Below the pieces are notes generated by a model, which saw nothing but the letters and a program-made list of their open reading frames with translations, had not been told where the DNA came from and ran no database searches. This document shows, piece by piece, positions 9,043-18,478 of a stretch of DNA of 64,000 bases. The position numbers were made by a program, and so were the translations under genes. Location: assembly GCF_001747405.1 (NCBI RefSeq), contig NZ_CP017305.1, positions 1,630,001 through 1,694,000 on the forward strand, given 5' to 3'. Each line of letters starts with the position of its first letter. Position 1 is the stretch's first letter. Source of the stretch: Chlorobaculum limnaeum (GTDB lineage Bacteria; Bacteroidota; Chlorobiia; Chlorobiales; Chlorobiaceae).

Positions 9043-9348
9043 CTACCCGATCGCCTTGAGCACCTCCTGGCGCATCTGCTGGTAGGGAATCGCTCCTGCT
9101 GTGCGCCATTTGAGCTGACCACAGACGAAGAGCATGAGCGCCGGTATGCCCTGAACCTGAAATTTCGATGCCGCTTCAGGTTGCTGATCGACGTTGACCT
9201 TCACCACGGTCAGCCGTCCCTTGAACTCGCTGGCGAGCTGTTTGACCGATGGCGCCACCATTTTGCACGGCCCGCACCAGTCGGCCCAGAAATCGATGAA
9301 TACGGGAAGTTCGCTTGTCCTGATAAGTTCGTCAAGTGATTGAGCCAT
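9043..9348 (-). CDS. Thioredoxin
   Basis: The product has 101 aa from the ATG at 9348 (MAQSLDELI). The active site is FWADWCGPCKMVAP, and the cis-Pro loop is QGIPALMLF, so it is a functional dithiol-disulfide thioredoxin of the cytoplasm. An in-frame ATG at 9447 would add 33 residues (MTENSGSGNVLSLFRQ) that are not typical of the family; the shorter form fits the usual 100-110 residues. It stands alone, convergent to the tRNA-fMet terminator region and divergent from the PTPS gene. Which thioredoxin reductase or target it serves cannot be seen here. Confidence 0.92.
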   Translation of the reverse strand: MAQSLDELIRTSELPVFIDFWADWCGPCKMVAPSVKQLASEFKGRLTVVKVNVDQQPEAASKFQVQGIPALMLFVCGQLKWRTAGAIPYQQMRQEVLKAIG

Positions 9349-9652
9349 AGGGGTTTGAATTGTTTGTTCGTGAATTTTACGGATCACGGACGGCGTGGAT
9401 TGCCGGAACAGAGAGAGAACATTTCCGCTTCCGCTGTTTTCCGTCATAAAAACAGGAGTCGCCCTTTTACCGTTTCATTTCCGGCTCCGGATGTTGTATC
9501 GTTGTCACCAATCGCAGAATCGCACGGAAGTTATGGGCGGCAGCGGCTGAAACTTATAATTGGCGGGCCGGGTTTATCTGAAAATTCACATCACATCTCC
9601 GCCATCCGGCAAGCGCTGGCAGGCGGTCAATGAAACATCAGCGATACTGTCG

Positions 9653-10102
9653 ATGAACGACATCCTCGAAAAGCCGAGAAAAATTTACGTTACACGAAAG
9701 ATCGAGTTCAATGCCGCACACCGTCTGTTCAATCCGGAACTTTCGGACGAGGAGAACCGGCGCCTCTACGGCAAGTGCTCCGGAACGTATGGACATGGAC
9801 ACAACTATCTGCTTGAAATCACCCTTTCGGGCATCATCGACCGGAAAACCGGTTATCTCTTCGATCTCAAGGAGCTTAAAAAAATTCTCGAAGAGGAGAT
9901 TGTGGCGCGGTTCGACCACCGACATCTGAACCATGAGGTAAGCGAACTCGCGGGCCACGTGCCGACCACGGAAATTCTTGCCGTCACCGTCTGGGAAATT
10001 CTCGAATCCCGGCTGGAAACCATTACCAAAAAGGAGGTTAGCCTCCATGAAGTCAAAATACATGAAACAGGAAAAAACAGTGTCACCTATCTTGGAGAAT
10101 AA
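9653..10102 (+). CDS. 6-pyruvoyl-tetrahydropterin synthase / QueD family
   Basis: The product has 149 aa from the ATG at 9653. Zinc ligands are visible in FNAAHRLF and YGHGHNYLL. The sequence also has [14 protein letters not shown] with the catalytic Cys and a C-terminal [13 protein letters not shown] (the Glu binding the pterin). The family makes 6-pyruvoyl-tetrahydropterin or 6-carboxy-tetrahydropterin from dihydroneopterin triphosphate. It overlaps the following folE by 56 bp, so the GTP cyclohydrolase product passes straight to it. In Chlorobium, tetrahydrobiopterin glycosides (limipterin, tepidopterin) are known, so a true PTPS role is as likely as queuosine synthesis. The choice cannot be made from sequence alone. 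Confidence 0.9.
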   Translation: MNDILEKPRKIYVTRKIEFNAAHRLFNPELSDEENRRLYGKCSGTYGHGHNYLLEITLSGIIDRKTGYLFDLKELKKILEEEIVARFDHRHLNHEVSELAGHVPTTEILAVTVWEILESRLETITKKEVSLHEVKIHETGKNSVTYLGE

Positions 10103-10736
10103 CCGTATCGGGCAGTCATCATTGGCATCCTGCGACCTCGACGAGTGCTTCGACGAAACGCATGATCGTGAAGAGGAGACGCTCGGCTCAATGGCCGATG
10201 CCGTTTACACGCTGCTGAAAGGGGTCGGCGAAGATCCCGAACGCGAGGGCTTGCTGTTGACGCCTGAGCGGGTCGCCAAATCCCTGCGGTTTCTGACTAA
10301 GGGATACCGGCAGGATCCGGAGCAGTTACTCAGGAAAGCGGTCTTCACCGAGTCGTACGACGAGATGGTGCTGGTGAAGGATATCGACATCTACTCGATG
10401 TGCGAGCACCACATGCTGCCCTTCTTCGGCAAGGCGCACGTGGCCTACATCCCCGACGGCAAGATCGTGGGGCTGTCGAAAATTCCGAGAGTCGTGGAGG
10501 TGTTTGCCCGGCGCTTGCAGGTTCAGGAGCGGCTGACCCAGCAGATTCGCGACGCCATCCAGAACGTGCTCAATCCGCGTGGCGTTGCCGTGGTAATCGA
10601 GGCGACGCACATGTGCATGGTGATGCGCGGCGTAGAGAAGCAGAACTCGGTGACGACCACTTCGGCCATGTCCGGCGAGTTCATGAACAACCAGTCCACC
10701 CGCAGCGAATTCCTGCGCCTCATCGGCAACCGCTGA
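10047..10736 (+). CDS. folE: GTP cyclohydrolase I
   Basis: The product has 229 aa. The ATG at 10047 follows an AGGAGG ribosome site nine bases away, inside the end of the PTPS/QueD gene. The family core runs from about residue 45: [18 protein letters not shown], then [22 protein letters not shown] with the zinc Cys and His residues, [20 protein letters not shown], and [20 protein letters not shown] with the third zinc Cys. The N-terminal 40 residues are variable and polar. It converts GTP to 7,8-dihydroneopterin triphosphate, the first step of folate, biopterin and deazapurine routes. Confidence 0.95.
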   Translation: MKSKYMKQEKTVSPILENNRIGQSSLASCDLDECFDETHDREEETLGSMADAVYTLLKGVGEDPEREGLLLTPERVAKSLRFLTKGYRQDPEQLLRKAVFTESYDEMVLVKDIDIYSMCEHHMLPFFGKAHVAYIPDGKIVGLSKIPRVVEVFARRLQVQERLTQQIRDAIQNVLNPRGVAVVIEATHMCMVMRGVEKQNSVTTTSAMSGEFMNNQSTRSEFLRLIGNR

Positions 10737-10818
10737 GGCAAGTTTTCGCTCGCTTCACCGCAAGTATCGACGCGGTGTCCGGTTCTCCACAGCAAGACGC
10801 GGAGAACCTGATACCGCT

Positions 10819-11286
10819 TCACTCAGCCAGCCACTCTCGCAGCACTTCGCGCCCCGTTTCGACGGCTTGCGCCAGATGCGCACGCATCGGCTCGCTCAGG
10901 CCGTTACCAAGGCCGAGGTCGTGCGGCGGCGCGCCGATGAGCACGATCTGCGACGGTTCGCGGCCATGCAGCCGGGCCACGGCGAGCAGTTCGCTCAGCC
11001 CCATCTGGTGAGCCGACATCTTGCGGTGAATGAACGCCGGAAGTTCTTCTTTACGATAGAGATAGACCTTCGGCTCGAACTCGACCGGGATGATCGAGTC
11101 GAAAATCATCAAGGCATCACACGACTCGAAATAATCGAGCAAGTAGAGCCCCTGCGTGCCACCATCCACGAACTGCACCTTTTCCGGCCAATTGCCGGAA
11201 TCCTCCAGCGCCCGAACTGTTTCCACGCCAAAGCCCTCGTCGCCGAAGAGAACGTTACCCAGACCGACTACGTTGATTGTTTTCAA
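10819..11286 (-). CDS. hupD: [NiFe]-hydrogenase maturation endopeptidase (HupD/HyaD/HybD type)
   Basis: The product has 155 aa. It opens with VVGLGNVLFGDEGFGVETVRALE, where the conserved Gly-Asn and Asp/Glu residues bind the active-site nickel of the substrate. FVDGGTQGLYLLDYF follows, then LIFDSIIP-type residues and SAHQMGLSELLAVARLHG with the second metal His. The enzyme clips the C-terminal tail of the large subunit after nickel insertion. HupL here still carries such a tail (residues after DPCLACASH). It is the last gene of the hup set, separated from hupC by 170 bp that contain a repeat-type hairpin. Confidence 0.93.
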   Translation of the reverse strand: MKTINVVGLGNVLFGDEGFGVETVRALEDSGNWPEKVQFVDGGTQGLYLLDYFESCDALMIFDSIIPVEFEPKVYLYRKEELPAFIHRKMSAHQMGLSELLAVARLHGREPSQIVLIGAPPHDLGLGNGLSEPMRAHLAQAVETGREVLREWLAE

Positions 11287-11395
11287 TGCTGCGAAATACT
11301 AAAGATTGTGGGACTTTTGGGACTATTGAGAACAATAACGGAAGCTTCCGATCATCCTCCACAAATTCCACAGTTGCGCCCCTTCAAAATAAGCA

Positions 11396-11420
11396 GGGCG
11401 GCTACGAGAACCGCCCCTAC
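11396..11420. repeat. Dispersed GC-rich hairpin repeat, copy 1
   Basis: GGGCGG and CCGCCC flank a 9-nt loop and continue as CCTACAATC, the same layout as elements near 31.2, 31.4 and 36.7 kb. It is followed by CCCCTCTTTCAATTCATCAT, a stretch that recurs beside the ABC ATPase gene at 39.78 kb. Confidence 0.7.
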
Positions 11421-11456
11421 AATCAGGTTACCCCTCTTTCAATTCATCATTTCTCA

Positions 11457-12143
11457 TCACACCGTCGCCTCGTCTTCAACCTTGTGCTTGTAACCGGTGA
11501 TGATCGACGAGGTCACGCTGGTGCGATCGACGATGTCGTGGCGGAAGACAGCATAAAGATGCACGATCACATAGAGCGGGAATATCCATGCCGCGAGATG
11601 ATGCGCGTAGTGCAGGTTGTAGCTGCTGCCGAACAGCGGCAGGAGCCAGCCAAACGCAGCATCGATGAAGCTGCCGGGACGGTTTTCGGCGTACATGGCC
11701 AGGCCGGTCAGGATCATGAAGATCGAGCCGCAAAAGATGAAAATGAAGTTCGCCAGCGCCGCGACCGGGTTGTGACCGATGTAGTTCGGCTCGTCTTTGC
11801 GCAGGAACAGGTATGAAGCAACCTGCTCCCTGAACGGCGTCCCCCACCATTTCGGAGACCACGGCCTGAATCCGCCGAACTTTGCGTACTGATCGTCCGA
11901 CAGCAGTGCGTAGTACATGCGGTACAGGAAGTTGCCGATGAACACGAAGGCAACGCCGTAATGAACATAGCGCCACATGGCGAAATTGTGCTGCCAGACC
12001 GCTTCGCCAAGTGGCGGATTGAGCACCGGAGAGGCGATGTACAGACCGGTGATCATCAACGCGACAATACTGAAGGCATTGATCCAGTGGTAAAGCCGGA
12101 CCGGCAGACGCCACACATAGATTTCCTCGATTAATCTGCCCAT
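11457..12143 (-). CDS. hupC: [NiFe]-hydrogenase cytochrome b subunit
   Basis: The product has 228 aa with four membrane segments. VRLYHWINAFSIVALMITGLYI opens the first helix with a heme-ligand His. WRYVHYGVAFVFIGNFLYRMYY follows, and NLHYAHHLAAWIFPLYVIVHLYAVF carries the later heme His residues. This subunit anchors HupSL to the cytoplasmic membrane and passes electrons to the quinone pool. It starts 12 bp after the stop of hupL. Length and topology match the HupC/HyaC family. Confidence 0.95.
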   Translation of the reverse strand: MGRLIEEIYVWRLPVRLYHWINAFSIVALMITGLYIASPVLNPPLGEAVWQHNFAMWRYVHYGVAFVFIGNFLYRMYYALLSDDQYAKFGGFRPWSPKWWGTPFREQVASYLFLRKDEPNYIGHNPVAALANFIFIFCGSIFMILTGLAMYAENRPGSFIDAAFGWLLPLFGSSYNLHYAHHLAAWIFPLYVIVHLYAVFRHDIVDRTSVTSSIITGYKHKVEDEATV

Positions 12144-12155
12144 GTCGTTCTCCGT

Positions 12156-13874
<1,719 letters not shown>

Positions 13875-13892
13875 GCCTTGTACTCCCTTGAT

Positions 13893-14972
13893 TTACTTGT
13901 CAGACTCTTTGTCGTGCTGCTTCTTCTTCACCGCGGTGACTGCCGCATGAGCCGCCGCTCCGGCAGCCGCCGCGCCGACCGCCACCATGCCGATCTTGTC
14001 GGCGGTGGTGTCCGTGCCGAGGAACGACACGTCTGCCAGGCGCGTGTAGAATGGCCCCTTGTCCCAGAAATCGGGTTCGGAACAGCCGATGCAGGGGTGG
14101 CCGGAACCGATCGGGAAGCTGGTACCCTCATTCCACTGAATCTTCGAGCAGGAGTTGTAGGTGGTCGGCCCTTTGCACCCCATCTTGTAGAGGCACCACC
14201 CTTTCCGGGTGGACTCCTCGTCGAAGCCACGCACGAACATACCGGCGTCGTAAAAGGCGCGGCGATAGCACTTGTCGTGAATTCTCGTGGAGTAGAACGC
14301 TTTCGGGCGGCCCATTCTGTCGAGTTCCGGCAACTTGCCGAAAGTGTGTACATGGGTAATCACGCCGGTCATCACCTCGGCAATGGGCGGGCAGCCCGGC
14401 ACCTTGACGATCGGCTTGTCCTTGATGATCTTGTCGATGGGTTGCGCTCCAGTCGGATTTGGATCGGCGTTCTGCACGCAGCCGAACGAGGCGCAAGCGC
14501 CCCAGGCGATCACCGCGGCAGCATCGGCGGCGGTCTCTTTGACGACGTTCAGGAACGAATCGCCGCCGATCATGCAATAGACACCATCATCCTTTGTCGG
14601 CACGTTCCCCTCGACGGCGAGAATATACTGGCCTTTGTACTCTTTCATGATCTTCCGTCTCACCTCTTCGAGTTGATGGCCAGCTGCAGCGCTCAGGGTA
14701 TCGTCATAGTCGAGGGAGATCATGTTCATGATGAGGTCGGCGACGATGGGATGCGAAGAGCGGATGAAAGATTCCGTGCAGCATGTGCATTCGAGACCGT
14801 GCAGCCAGATGACCGGTGTGCGAGGTTTGGTCTCCATGGCGTGGACGACCTTTGGAAGCATTGAGGGCGCAAGACCGAGGGAGACTGAAGTGAGCGAGCA
14901 GAACTTCAGAAAATCTCTCCGGGAAAGGCCACGGGACTGAAACACCTCCGCAAACGTTTGCTTGGTGGGCAT
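13893..14972 (-). CDS. hupS: Uptake [NiFe]-hydrogenase small subunit, Tat-exported
   Basis: The ATG at 14972 follows GGAGG at five bases; an in-frame GTG six bases upstream overlaps that site. The product has 359 aa. The Tat signal is SRRDFLKFC followed by a hydrophobic stretch. Cluster ligands appear in [20 protein letters not shown] (proximal), [11 protein letters not shown], and CPKGPT-type motifs such as [16 protein letters not shown] and [19 protein letters not shown]. The C-terminus has an Ala/Gly-rich membrane helix and a basic [11 protein letters not shown] tail. This is the electron-transfer subunit that carries HupL through the Tat system to the periplasmic face. Confidence 0.96.
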   Translation of the reverse strand: MPTKQTFAEVFQSRGLSRRDFLKFCSLTSVSLGLAPSMLPKVVHAMETKPRTPVIWLHGLECTCCTESFIRSSHPIVADLIMNMISLDYDDTLSAAAGHQLEEVRRKIMKEYKGQYILAVEGNVPTKDDGVYCMIGGDSFLNVVKETAADAAAVIAWGACASFGCVQNADPNPTGAQPIDKIIKDKPIVKVPGCPPIAEVMTGVITHVHTFGKLPELDRMGRPKAFYSTRIHDKCYRRAFYDAGMFVRGFDEESTRKGWCLYKMGCKGPTTYNSCSKIQWNEGTSFPIGSGHPCIGCSEPDFWDKGPFYTRLADVSFLGTDTTADKIGMVAVGAAAAGAAAHAAVTAVKKKQHDKESDK

Positions 14973-15067
14973 GTACACCTCCGTGAATGTTAATAATAGC
15001 TCACGGTAAGCGGGAAAAAAGCAATCTTGGCCTTCACTTCCCTTGTTTACCGGACTGTCATAGACTG

Positions 15068-15098
15068 ATTATAGCTGAATATACATAACAATTGTTAT
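15068..15098 (-). promoter_or_regulatory. hup promoter -10 with upstream palindromic operator
   Basis: On the minus strand a perfect TATAAT (15073 down to 15068) lies about 95 bases before the hupS ATG. Eleven bases upstream of it sits ATAACAATTGTTAT (15085-15098), a perfect 14-bp palindrome in the -35 zone. No good -35 box is visible, which suits an activator-dependent or repressed promoter. The same half-sites recur upstream of the Nudix gene. Confidence 0.6.
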
Positions 15099-15153
15099 TT
15101 CCGAAAACCCAGCAACATCTGAATTTAATTAAGTAAAATCATTGATTACAATA

Positions 15154-15191
15154 AAAAAACCCGGTTATCACAAGGATTGACCGGGTTTTTT
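15154..15191 (-). terminator. Terminator of the nuo operon (bidirectional shape)
   Basis: AAAAAACCCGGT pairs perfectly with ACCGGGTTTTTT around a 14-nt loop. It lies 33 bases past the nuoN stop. Confidence 0.9.
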
Positions 15192-15223
15192 AAAACTATG
15201 GAATGCAAGCTGCATCAATGTAT

Positions 15224-16759
15224 TCAGTTCAGAAACGCTCCGAAAAGAACTGATGAATATTTTGCATAGTTGGCGATAGGCTGGAAGAAGAGACCAAAGT
15301 AGATCGTCAGAATCATCAGTACGGCAGTCACGAGTTTTGCGCCCATGCCTGACTCTACGACACTCTCTTCCGGACGCTCCGATTCGCGCAGATACATGTT
15401 GAGCGGAATGAGCATGTAGTAGTAGAGCGAGATGACGCTGGTCAGGATGCCAATGAGGGCGAGCCACATGAAAAGACTCCCTTTGGCGAGCAGAGCTGAG
15501 AAGATCATCAACTTGCCGATGAACCCGAAGGTTGGTGGCAATCCAACCAGGGAGATCAGGAAGACCGTCAAAGCTGCCCCGGCGAGTGGCATCTTTTTGC
15601 CAAGCCCCTTGTAATCGTCGAGATTCTCGCTGCCGGTGCGATTCGCGATAAGAATCACAACATAAAAAGCGCCGTAGTTCATCAGAAGATATGAGGCCAG
15701 ATAAACCAGAACCGACTGGGTGCCGAGCTGATCCATGGTGATGATGCCGAGCAACAGATAACCGGCGTGCGCGATGGACGAGTAGGCGAGCAGACGTTTA
15801 ACGTTCTTCTGCCAGATGGCCACGACGTTGCCGTAGATCATTGAAGCCGCAGAAATCAGCATCAGGATCGTGAGCCAGTCGATGTGAAGCACGCTGACAT
15901 ACATATCCATGCCATGAGGCACCGCAACAAAGAAAAAGCGCATGAGCATTGCGAAGCCGGCTGCCTTGGAACCAACCGAGAGATACGCAGTCACCGGAGT
16001 GGGCGCGCCTTCATAAACATCGGGACTCCAGAAGTGGAACGGCACTGCGCCCATCTTGTAACCGAGACCAGCAAGAATGAGCAGCACAGCCAGAATCATG
16101 ACCAGAGGATCGTAGCCATGAGCAGCCAGAACCATGCTGATTCTGGTCAGGTTCGTCTCGGCGGTCATGCCGTAAATCAGGGAGAAGCCATACAGCAACA
16201 TGCCCGACGACGCTGCGCCATAGACCAGATATTTCAGCGCGGCCTCGGACGAGCGGGGTTCAGTCTTGAGGTATCCGGTCATCACGTAGGCCGAAAGACT
16301 GACCAGCTCCATGGCAAGAAACATCATCAGCATGTCGGTCGAAGAGGCCATCATCATCATGCCGACAACCATCGCAACCAGAAGGGCATAGTACTCGCCA
16401 ATGCCAGACTCCTGTTTTTCGAGCTGATCGTCGATGACGGTGGTCAGCACGGCGAGAATGCCTGATGCGACGAAGAAGTACTTGAAAAAGATGCCGAACC
16501 GGTCAAGGGAGTACATGCCGAAAAAGAACTCCGTATCCGGCATGGGCTGTTGCTTGTAAATAAAGTAGAGGCTGCCGAGAAGACCGGCTATGGTGACCGT
16601 GGCAAGGAAGCGGCCGTTCTTTCTCCCCGTGACGAGATCAAGAATGATCAGCACCATGAAGAGCGCTGACAGATAGATTTCGGGGACAAAATAACCGGCG
16701 CCACTCTTGAGAATCGAGATGATGCTCTGTATTTCAGCGCCTGATGGCATTGCGAACAT
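15224..16759 (-). CDS. nuoN: NADH-dehydrogenase-like complex I subunit N
   Basis: The product has 511 aa and about 14 membrane helices of the antiporter-like fold. It has the usual Glu in the fifth-helix region (LAMELVSLSAYVMTGY) and Lys/His positions in LGYKMGAVPFHFWSPDVYEGAPTPVTAYLS and AYSSIAHAGYLLLG. It is one of three proton-pumping antiporter-like subunits and the last gene of the operon. The start 38 bp after the nuoM stop is standard for this cluster. Confidence 0.96.
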   Translation of the reverse strand: MFAMPSGAEIQSIISILKSGAGYFVPEIYLSALFMVLIILDLVTGRKNGRFLATVTIAGLLGSLYFIYKQQPMPDTEFFFGMYSLDRFGIFFKYFFVASGILAVLTTVIDDQLEKQESGIGEYYALLVAMVVGMMMMASSTDMLMMFLAMELVSLSAYVMTGYLKTEPRSSEAALKYLVYGAASSGMLLYGFSLIYGMTAETNLTRISMVLAAHGYDPLVMILAVLLILAGLGYKMGAVPFHFWSPDVYEGAPTPVTAYLSVGSKAAGFAMLMRFFFVAVPHGMDMYVSVLHIDWLTILMLISAASMIYGNVVAIWQKNVKRLLAYSSIAHAGYLLLGIITMDQLGTQSVLVYLASYLLMNYGAFYVVILIANRTGSENLDDYKGLGKKMPLAGAALTVFLISLVGLPPTFGFIGKLMIFSALLAKGSLFMWLALIGILTSVISLYYYMLIPLNMYLRESERPEESVVESGMGAKLVTAVLMILTIYFGLFFQPIANYAKYSSVLFGAFLN

Positions 16760-16797
16760 ATTTCTCCAACGTTTATGCTTTTAAACGGAACACCGGA

Positions 16798-18435
16798 TCA
16801 ATGCACGGCCGACATGGCAACCGGCGCGAGAACCTGAACGAGTTTGTTGATGCTGGTAGTCAAGAGACCCATGACCGGCATCGGATAGATACCAAGTACA
16901 ATGATTATGACAGTAAGCGGAACGAGCATGGTAAGCTCGCGAGCGTCGAGATCGAGCTTGCCTTTCCAGTCATGGAAATGAATATGCTCGTGGCCATGCG
17001 CATCGACTTCGAGGTCATACAGGGCATCTGGCTTGCGTTTTCCGAGGAACATACGCTGCAGCGACCAGAGCAGATAAGCAGCGCCGAAGACAATACCGAG
17101 AACCGAAACGATGGCGATAGGCCTGGTAACTTCCGCGCTGAATGCGCCGACGAAGACAAATGCTTCCGAAATGAAGCCGCTGAGGCCCGGCAGGCCAAGA
17201 GAAGCGAACCATGCGACGGTCACGAAACCGGCATAGACCGGCATGTAGGAGGCAAGGCCGCCAAACTTGTCGATCTGGCGTGAATGCGCGCGGTCGTAAA
17301 TGACGCCGACCAGAAGGAAGAGCATGGCGGTGATGGTACCGTGGTTGAACATCTGGTAGAGAGCGCCGAGCATGCCTTCGCTATTCGCGGCAGCAAGGCC
17401 GAGAAGAACGTAACCCATGTGGCTGATCGACGAGTAAGCGACCATCTTCTTCAGATCCTGTTGGGCCAGGGCGCAGAACGCGCCGTAGATGATATTGATC
17501 GCGCCGAATACACCAATCACATAGAGACCTGCCTGATAGACTTCAGGGAAAAGCGGGAAGTTGATCCTCATCATTCCGTAGGTGCCGAGCTTCAGCAAAA
17601 CGCCGGCAAGAATAACCGAAATAGGAGTCGGAGCCTCGACGTGCGCGTCAGGCAACCAGGTGTGGAACGGAAACATCGGAACCTTGATGGCGAACCCGAC
17701 AAAAAGGACAATAAAAGCTACGTATCTCCAGGTGACGCTGTCGGGACCGAGAATCGCGCCCTTGATATAGTTGGCCTGGTCAGCCATGGCGACAAGACTG
17801 AAGGTGTGGTGACCGGTAAGCGGATCGATGACGCTGAAAAAGAGACCGATCATGACGAGCAGCATGAACACCGAACCGAACAGCGTATAGAGGAAGAACT
17901 TGATGGCTGCATACTCCCTGTTCGGGCCACCCCAGATACCGATGAGGAAGTACATCGGAAGCAGCATGAGTTCCCAGAACACGTAGAAGAGAAAGAAATC
18001 GAGCGCCACGAAGCAACCCATCATAGCCGTGCTGAGCAGGTTGTAAAGGATGAAGTAGCCCTTGACCTGCTTCTGTATCGGCCAGCTCGAAAGAATGCCG
18101 ATGATCGAAATCAGTGCGGTCAGAATCACCATCGTGATCGAAAGGCCGTCAACGCCGAGGAAATACTCGATGGTCAGAGGGCCGAACGAGCCGAGGTCGA
18201 GCGTGATCCATGGAATCCTTTCGATCAACTGGAAGGAACCTTCCGGCGATCCTCCGGGAGCTGCCACGATCCCCGCCATGGTCGGGTCGTATTGGCGCCA
18301 GATGAGGACGGCGAGCACGCCCTGGGCCAGAGCGGCCAGGAGCGAGACGATCCTGATGATCTGCTTCTGCGACGAGGGCACAGCCAAAATGATAAGTCCG
18401 GCAATGATCGGCAGAAATACAATTAAGCTCAGCAT
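16798..18435 (-). CDS. nuoM: NADH-dehydrogenase-like complex I subunit M
   Basis: The product has 545 aa with about 14 membrane helices. Conserved pieces include FYVFWELMLLPMYFLIGIWGG with the essential Glu, FAIKVPMFPFHTWLPDAHVEAPTPISVILA with the helix-break Lys and His, and KKMVAYSSISHMGYVLLG. A cytoplasmic loop near residue 475 is His-rich (DAHGHEHIHFHDWKG), matching an even larger His-rich stretch in NuoL. It is an antiporter-like proton channel subunit. Confidence 0.96.
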   Translation of the reverse strand: MLSLIVFLPIIAGLIILAVPSSQKQIIRIVSLLAALAQGVLAVLIWRQYDPTMAGIVAAPGGSPEGSFQLIERIPWITLDLGSFGPLTIEYFLGVDGLSITMVILTALISIIGILSSWPIQKQVKGYFILYNLLSTAMMGCFVALDFFLFYVFWELMLLPMYFLIGIWGGPNREYAAIKFFLYTLFGSVFMLLVMIGLFFSVIDPLTGHHTFSLVAMADQANYIKGAILGPDSVTWRYVAFIVLFVGFAIKVPMFPFHTWLPDAHVEAPTPISVILAGVLLKLGTYGMMRINFPLFPEVYQAGLYVIGVFGAINIIYGAFCALAQQDLKKMVAYSSISHMGYVLLGLAAANSEGMLGALYQMFNHGTITAMLFLLVGVIYDRAHSRQIDKFGGLASYMPVYAGFVTVAWFASLGLPGLSGFISEAFVFVGAFSAEVTRPIAIVSVLGIVFGAAYLLWSLQRMFLGKRKPDALYDLEVDAHGHEHIHFHDWKGKLDLDARELTMLVPLTVIIIVLGIYPMPVMGLLTTSINKLVQVLAPVAMSAVH

Positions 18436-18478
18436 GTTCAGTACCTGTTATGTTCGGAGATAAATTAAAGCGTTCGGA

